This document shows positions 61,025-64,000 of a DNA stretch of 64,000 bases, in pieces. Where the stretch lies: positions 1 through 64,000 of the forward strand of contig CAYSMK010000006.1 of assembly GCA_964432205.1 (NCBI GenBank), written 5' to 3'. The position numbers and the translations under genes were made by a program. Below the pieces are notes generated by a model. It saw only the letters and a program-made list of their open reading frames with translations. It did no database searches and was not told where the DNA came from. Within the stretch, counting starts at the first letter, position 1, and each line of letters begins with the position of its first letter. Origin of the DNA: Geomobilibacter sp964432205. GTDB taxonomy: Bacteria > Desulfobacterota > Desulfuromonadia > Geobacterales > DSM-12255.

Positions 61025-61855
61025 TTATTGATCCGCCCGGTTCTTTTTCCGCTCCTCCTCTTCCCGCTTCACCCGCTCCTTGCGGTGATTGAACCACGAG
61101 ATGAGGGAAAGGGACCCCCCCACGGTCAGGAATATCCCCGGCACCAGACGGAGCGCCTGCCAGGTGTACGAGGGAAGCGGCCGTTTGGTGACCTGCTTGA
61201 AGCCGAGCTCGTCCAGCGGCTGATGGGTCAGGTAGAGGACGCTTGTCCCGCCGGCCTCCTCCTTGCCGTAGATGGTCTTGTAGTAGCGGCCCGGCCGGCT
61301 GGCGATCCTCTTTTCCGCCTCTTTCAGCATCTCGTCGCGACTGCCGTAGGTGATGGCCGTCGGGCAGGCGGTGGCGCAGGCCGGCTCCAGCCCCTCCTTG
61401 ACCCGGCTGTAGCAGCCGGTGCACTTCTTCACCAGCGGAAACGCCTTGCTCCATTCGTACTTGGGGACCCCGAACGGACAGGCGACCATGCAGAAGCGAC
61501 AGCCGATGCAGCGCTTGGCGTCGTAGACCACCGGTCCTTCCGCGGTCTTCTTGAACGCCCCGACCGGGCAGACGGAGGCGCACGCGGGGTCGTTGCAGTG
61601 CATGCACATCTCCTTGTAGAAGGCGAATTCGTGCTGCCCGTTCTTCTCGTAGTCCTTGAACTTCACCCTGGTGAAGGTGTGTTCGGACATCTGGGGCGGA
61701 TTCTGGTACCCCTCGCCGGTGAAGAAGGTGGTCTTTTCCCCCGGAAGCCCGTTCCACTGCTTGCAGGCGACCTGGCAGCCGCGGCAGCCGGTGCACTTGG
61801 TGGTGTCGATCAGAAACGTCCTGTTCTTTGCGTACTCTTTGGTACCGGAACTCAT
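61025..61855 (-). CDS. Formate dehydrogenase 2 beta subunit, 4Fe-4S
   Basis: The 276-aa protein has CTGCRGCQVACKQWNG, CMHCNDPACASVCP, CIGCRFCMVACP and CTGCYSRV plus CATACP, four 4Fe-4S sites, and a C-terminal transmembrane helix (LRLVPGIFLTVGGSLSLISW). The start overlaps the alpha stop by 4 nt. It is similar to the beta subunit of locus 1 but diverged. Confidence 0.94.
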   Translation of the reverse strand: MSSGTKEYAKNRTFLIDTTKCTGCRGCQVACKQWNGLPGEKTTFFTGEGYQNPPQMSEHTFTRVKFKDYEKNGQHEFAFYKEMCMHCNDPACASVCPVGAFKKTAEGPVVYDAKRCIGCRFCMVACPFGVPKYEWSKAFPLVKKCTGCYSRVKEGLEPACATACPTAITYGSRDEMLKEAEKRIASRPGRYYKTIYGKEEAGGTSVLYLTHQPLDELGFKQVTKRPLPSYTWQALRLVPGIFLTVGGSLSLISWFNHRKERVKREEEERKKNRADQ

Positions 61856-64000
61856 GCCGCCTTACCCCCCTTCTCGATGCTGCAGAGGAACGCCTTGAAC
61901 TCCGGGATACCGGTATTGGCGCAACCAACGGTCGGGGTCAGGACGTTGCCGCTGTCGCCGGTGGCAAGTCCGGCATAGCCGAAGTGCCACGGCATCCCCA
62001 CCTGCTCGACCTGTTTCCCCTCCACATTGAACGGCTTGAGCCGGCTGGTGACGAGTGCCACCGCCTCTATGCTCCCCCGCTCCGTGGTCACCCGCACCTT
62101 GTCCCCCTGCTTGATCCCCTTGTGCCGGGCCAGGGTCTCGGAAAGCTCCACGAACATGTCCGGCACCAGCTCCACCAGCCACGGGAGGCTCCGGGTCATG
62201 GCCCCGGCCTGCCAGTGCTCGGTCACCCGGTAGGTGGTGCCGATGTACGGGAACTTGCCGGTGTCGCTGGAGACGTTTTTCGGCACCTTAACGACAGGAT
62301 TTGTCTGCACCCGGGAGAGGAGGTTCCTGGCCGGGCTCTCCACCGGTTCGTAGTGCTCGGGGAACGGGCCGTCCTTCATGTCCAGGGCGTAGAGCCGGCC
62401 ATGCCCCTCTGGGAGCATGATGAAGGGATATTTCCCCTCCTTGTCGTCCTTCATGGGCGGCCAGGGACCGTCGGGGACATCCCCTTTCCACTTCTTCTCC
62501 AGGCTGTCCCAGGCGATCAGCGGGCGCTTGGGGTTGAACGGCTCGCCAGCCGGGTTGACCGATGCGCGATTGTAGATGATCCGGCGGTTCACCGGCCAGC
62601 ACCACGACCACTTGGGGAAGAGTCCGAGGCCGGTCGGGTCGCTTGTGTCCCGGCGCGCCATCTGGTTCCCCTCCTTGGTGTAGGAGCCGCAGTAGATCCA
62701 GCAGCCGGAGGTGGTGGAGCCGTCGTCCTGGAGGTACTTGAACATCGGGACCTGGTCGCCCTTCCTGAACGTAAGCAGCTTGTCCTTGTCCTTGATGGTC
62801 GTGTCTTTCGTGAAGTAGCCGTTGATCTCCCTGGCCACCAGGTGGACGTCCGGCTCATGCCCGTCGCCGTAGTTCCAGGCAAGCCTGGTGATCGGCTCGG
62901 GAAATGCCCCGCCCTGCTTCAGGTAGAGCGCCTTGATCCGTTTGTAGAACTCGTCGATGATATGGAGGTCGCTGCGGGAGTCCCCCACGGGATGGACGGC
63001 GGCGTAGCGCCACTGGGCCCAGCGGCCCGAGTTGGAGATTGAGCCTTCCTTCTCGACGGAGGAGGCTGCCGGCAGCATGAAGACCTCGGTCTGGATCGTC
63101 TTCGGATCGACGCCGGGTCTCTTCCAGAAGATGGAGGTCTCGGTCTCCCAGAGGTCGGCGGTGACGAGCCACGTGAGTTTTCCCAGCGCCTCGCGGGCCT
63201 TGCCCGAGTCGGGTCCCCCCACTGCCGGGTTCATCCCCATGCAGACCAGCCCCTCCAGCTCCCCCTTCCCCATTTTCTCCATGATCTTCACGTACCCGTA
63301 GTTCCCGGACCGCTTGGGGAGGTAGTCGTAGCAGAAATCGTTTTCCTTGGTTGCGTGGTCGCCGTACCAGGCCTTCAGCAGGCTGACGGTGTACTTCGGG
63401 GTATTGCCCCACCAGTTGGCGCTCTTCGGGTCCTTGGTCTTGGGGGTCCACTTCTCGAGGTACCCCTTCAGGTCCACGTTGTCGAACTCCGGCGACTTCA
63501 GGTAGCCGGGGAGGATATGGAATAAGAGGCCGTAGTCGGTGGAGCCCTGGACGTTGGATTCGCCGCGAAGCGCGTTCACCCCGCCGCCGGCGATGCCGAT
63601 GTTCCCGAGGAGCATCTGCAGGAGCGCCACGGCCCGGACGTTCTGGCTGCCGTGGGTCGACTGGGTGATCCCCATGGCGTACAGGATCGTGCCCGACTTG
63701 TCCGGCCGACCGGTGGTGCAGAACGCCTTGGCCACGGCCAGGTAGTCCTCTTTCCTGGTACCGGTGATGGCGCAGACCTTGTCGACGTCGTACCGTTTGT
63801 AGTGGGCCTTCAAGAGCTGGTAGACGCAGCGCGGGTCCTTCATCTCCGGGTCACGCCGCGGCTTCCCATCCGGCCCGGTGGCGTAGGCCAACGACTTCAG
63901 GTCGTAACTCTTCTCCTGGTCGTCGAAGGAACAGAACATGCCGTCCTGGAAGTCGAACTGCTCGCCCACGATGAACGTGGCGTTGGTGTAGTCCCGGACG
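61852..64000 (-). CDS. Formate dehydrogenase 2 alpha subunit (cut by the window edge)
   Basis: The last 716 codons of a second molybdopterin formate dehydrogenase alpha subunit; the frame is open to 64000. The segment matches the C-terminal two-thirds of the first alpha subunit: AHYKRYDVDKVCAITGT, GGGVNALRGESNVQGSTDYG, WSWCWPVNRRIIYNRAS and TYRVTEHWQAGAMTRSLPWL, with the C-terminal dinucleotide-binding domain complete. The Fe-S motif and the selenocysteine or cysteine position are outside the window. Confidence 0.95.
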   Translation of the reverse strand, partial: VRDYTNATFIVGEQFDFQDGMFCSFDDQEKSYDLKSLAYATGPDGKPRRDPEMKDPRCVYQLLKAHYKRYDVDKVCAITGTRKEDYLAVAKAFCTTGRPDKSGTILYAMGITQSTHGSQNVRAVALLQMLLGNIGIAGGGVNALRGESNVQGSTDYGLLFHILPGYLKSPEFDNVDLKGYLEKWTPKTKDPKSANWWGNTPKYTVSLLKAWYGDHATKENDFCYDYLPKRSGNYGYVKIMEKMGKGELEGLVCMGMNPAVGGPDSGKAREALGKLTWLVTADLWETETSIFWKRPGVDPKTIQTEVFMLPAASSVEKEGSISNSGRWAQWRYAAVHPVGDSRSDLHIIDEFYKRIKALYLKQGGAFPEPITRLAWNYGDGHEPDVHLVAREINGYFTKDTTIKDKDKLLTFRKGDQVPMFKYLQDDGSTTSGCWIYCGSYTKEGNQMARRDTSDPTGLGLFPKWSWCWPVNRRIIYNRASVNPAGEPFNPKRPLIAWDSLEKKWKGDVPDGPWPPMKDDKEGKYPFIMLPEGHGRLYALDMKDGPFPEHYEPVESPARNLLSRVQTNPVVKVPKNVSSDTGKFPYIGTTYRVTEHWQAGAMTRSLPWLVELVPDMFVELSETLARHKGIKQGDKVRVTTERGSIEAVALVTSRLKPFNVEGKQVEQVGMPWHFGYAGLATGDSGNVLTPTVGCANTGIPEFKAFLCSIEKGGKAA

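Overview
The window looks like the chromosome of a Geobacter-type deltaproteobacterium (Geobacterales/Desulfuromonadales). This is inferred from gene content, since no rRNA or species marker is present. It is GC-rich. It carries an MqnA (futalosine-route menaquinone) gene, a PxxKW cysteine-rich protein, several sigma-54 response regulators and large sensor kinases, two membrane-bound formate dehydrogenases, and a conserved folP-cdaA-ybbR-glmM-pdxJ block. Most housekeeping genes lie on the minus strand.

Layout. (1) 1-430: tRNA-Pro and tRNA-Arg, with a terminator and a promoter/palindrome at the left edge. (2) 477-15793: core genes: rph-rdgB, a DHH phosphoesterase, nifU-nifS, a phosphohexomutase, a PxxKW protein, a NUDIX hydrolase, a GGDEF/EAL protein, mqnA, pepP-accB-accC-gcvH and a sigma-54 regulator. 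(3) 15970-29430: an accessory island. It holds a RAYT transposase with REP-like palindromes, a duplicated rhuM fragment, GNAT, RhuM, a 719-aa SEC-C/PD-(D/E)XK-like protein, gene remnants, two toxin-antitoxin pairs, a Cache histidine kinase, a secreted protein, a 180-bp palindromic element and an IMPase. It ends in a decayed helicase-methylase-ATPase defence locus of which only the ATPase/DUF4276 pair is intact. (4) 29540-33456: nitrogen module (histidine kinase, amtB, glnK, outer-membrane protein) with sigma-54 promoter matches and a leader terminator. (5) 33594-41047: pdxJ, glmM, ybbR, cdaA, folP, ftsH, tilS. (6) 41088-48605: a PAS kinase/sigma-54 regulator pair, an ISL3 remnant, a phosphatase, an ABC-2 permease, a ferritin-like protein and a hemerythrin. 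(7) 48741-64000: two formate dehydrogenase operons, each followed by a mobA copy, around a divergent sigma-54 two-component system.

How the genes work together. Formate dehydrogenase 1 (selenocysteine alpha subunit, 4Fe-4S beta, cytochrome b gamma, FdhE, MobA) has a near-consensus sigma-54 promoter facing the two-component system at 55311-58716, which is its likely regulator. Formate dehydrogenase 2 (alpha cut by the window edge, beta, NrfD-type gamma, MobA2) probably sends electrons to the quinone pool by another membrane anchor. The OMP-glnK-amtB operon has a sigma-54 promoter and a transcribed terminator hairpin before the first gene, which suggests antitermination control of nitrogen uptake. 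The island holds the least ordinary material.
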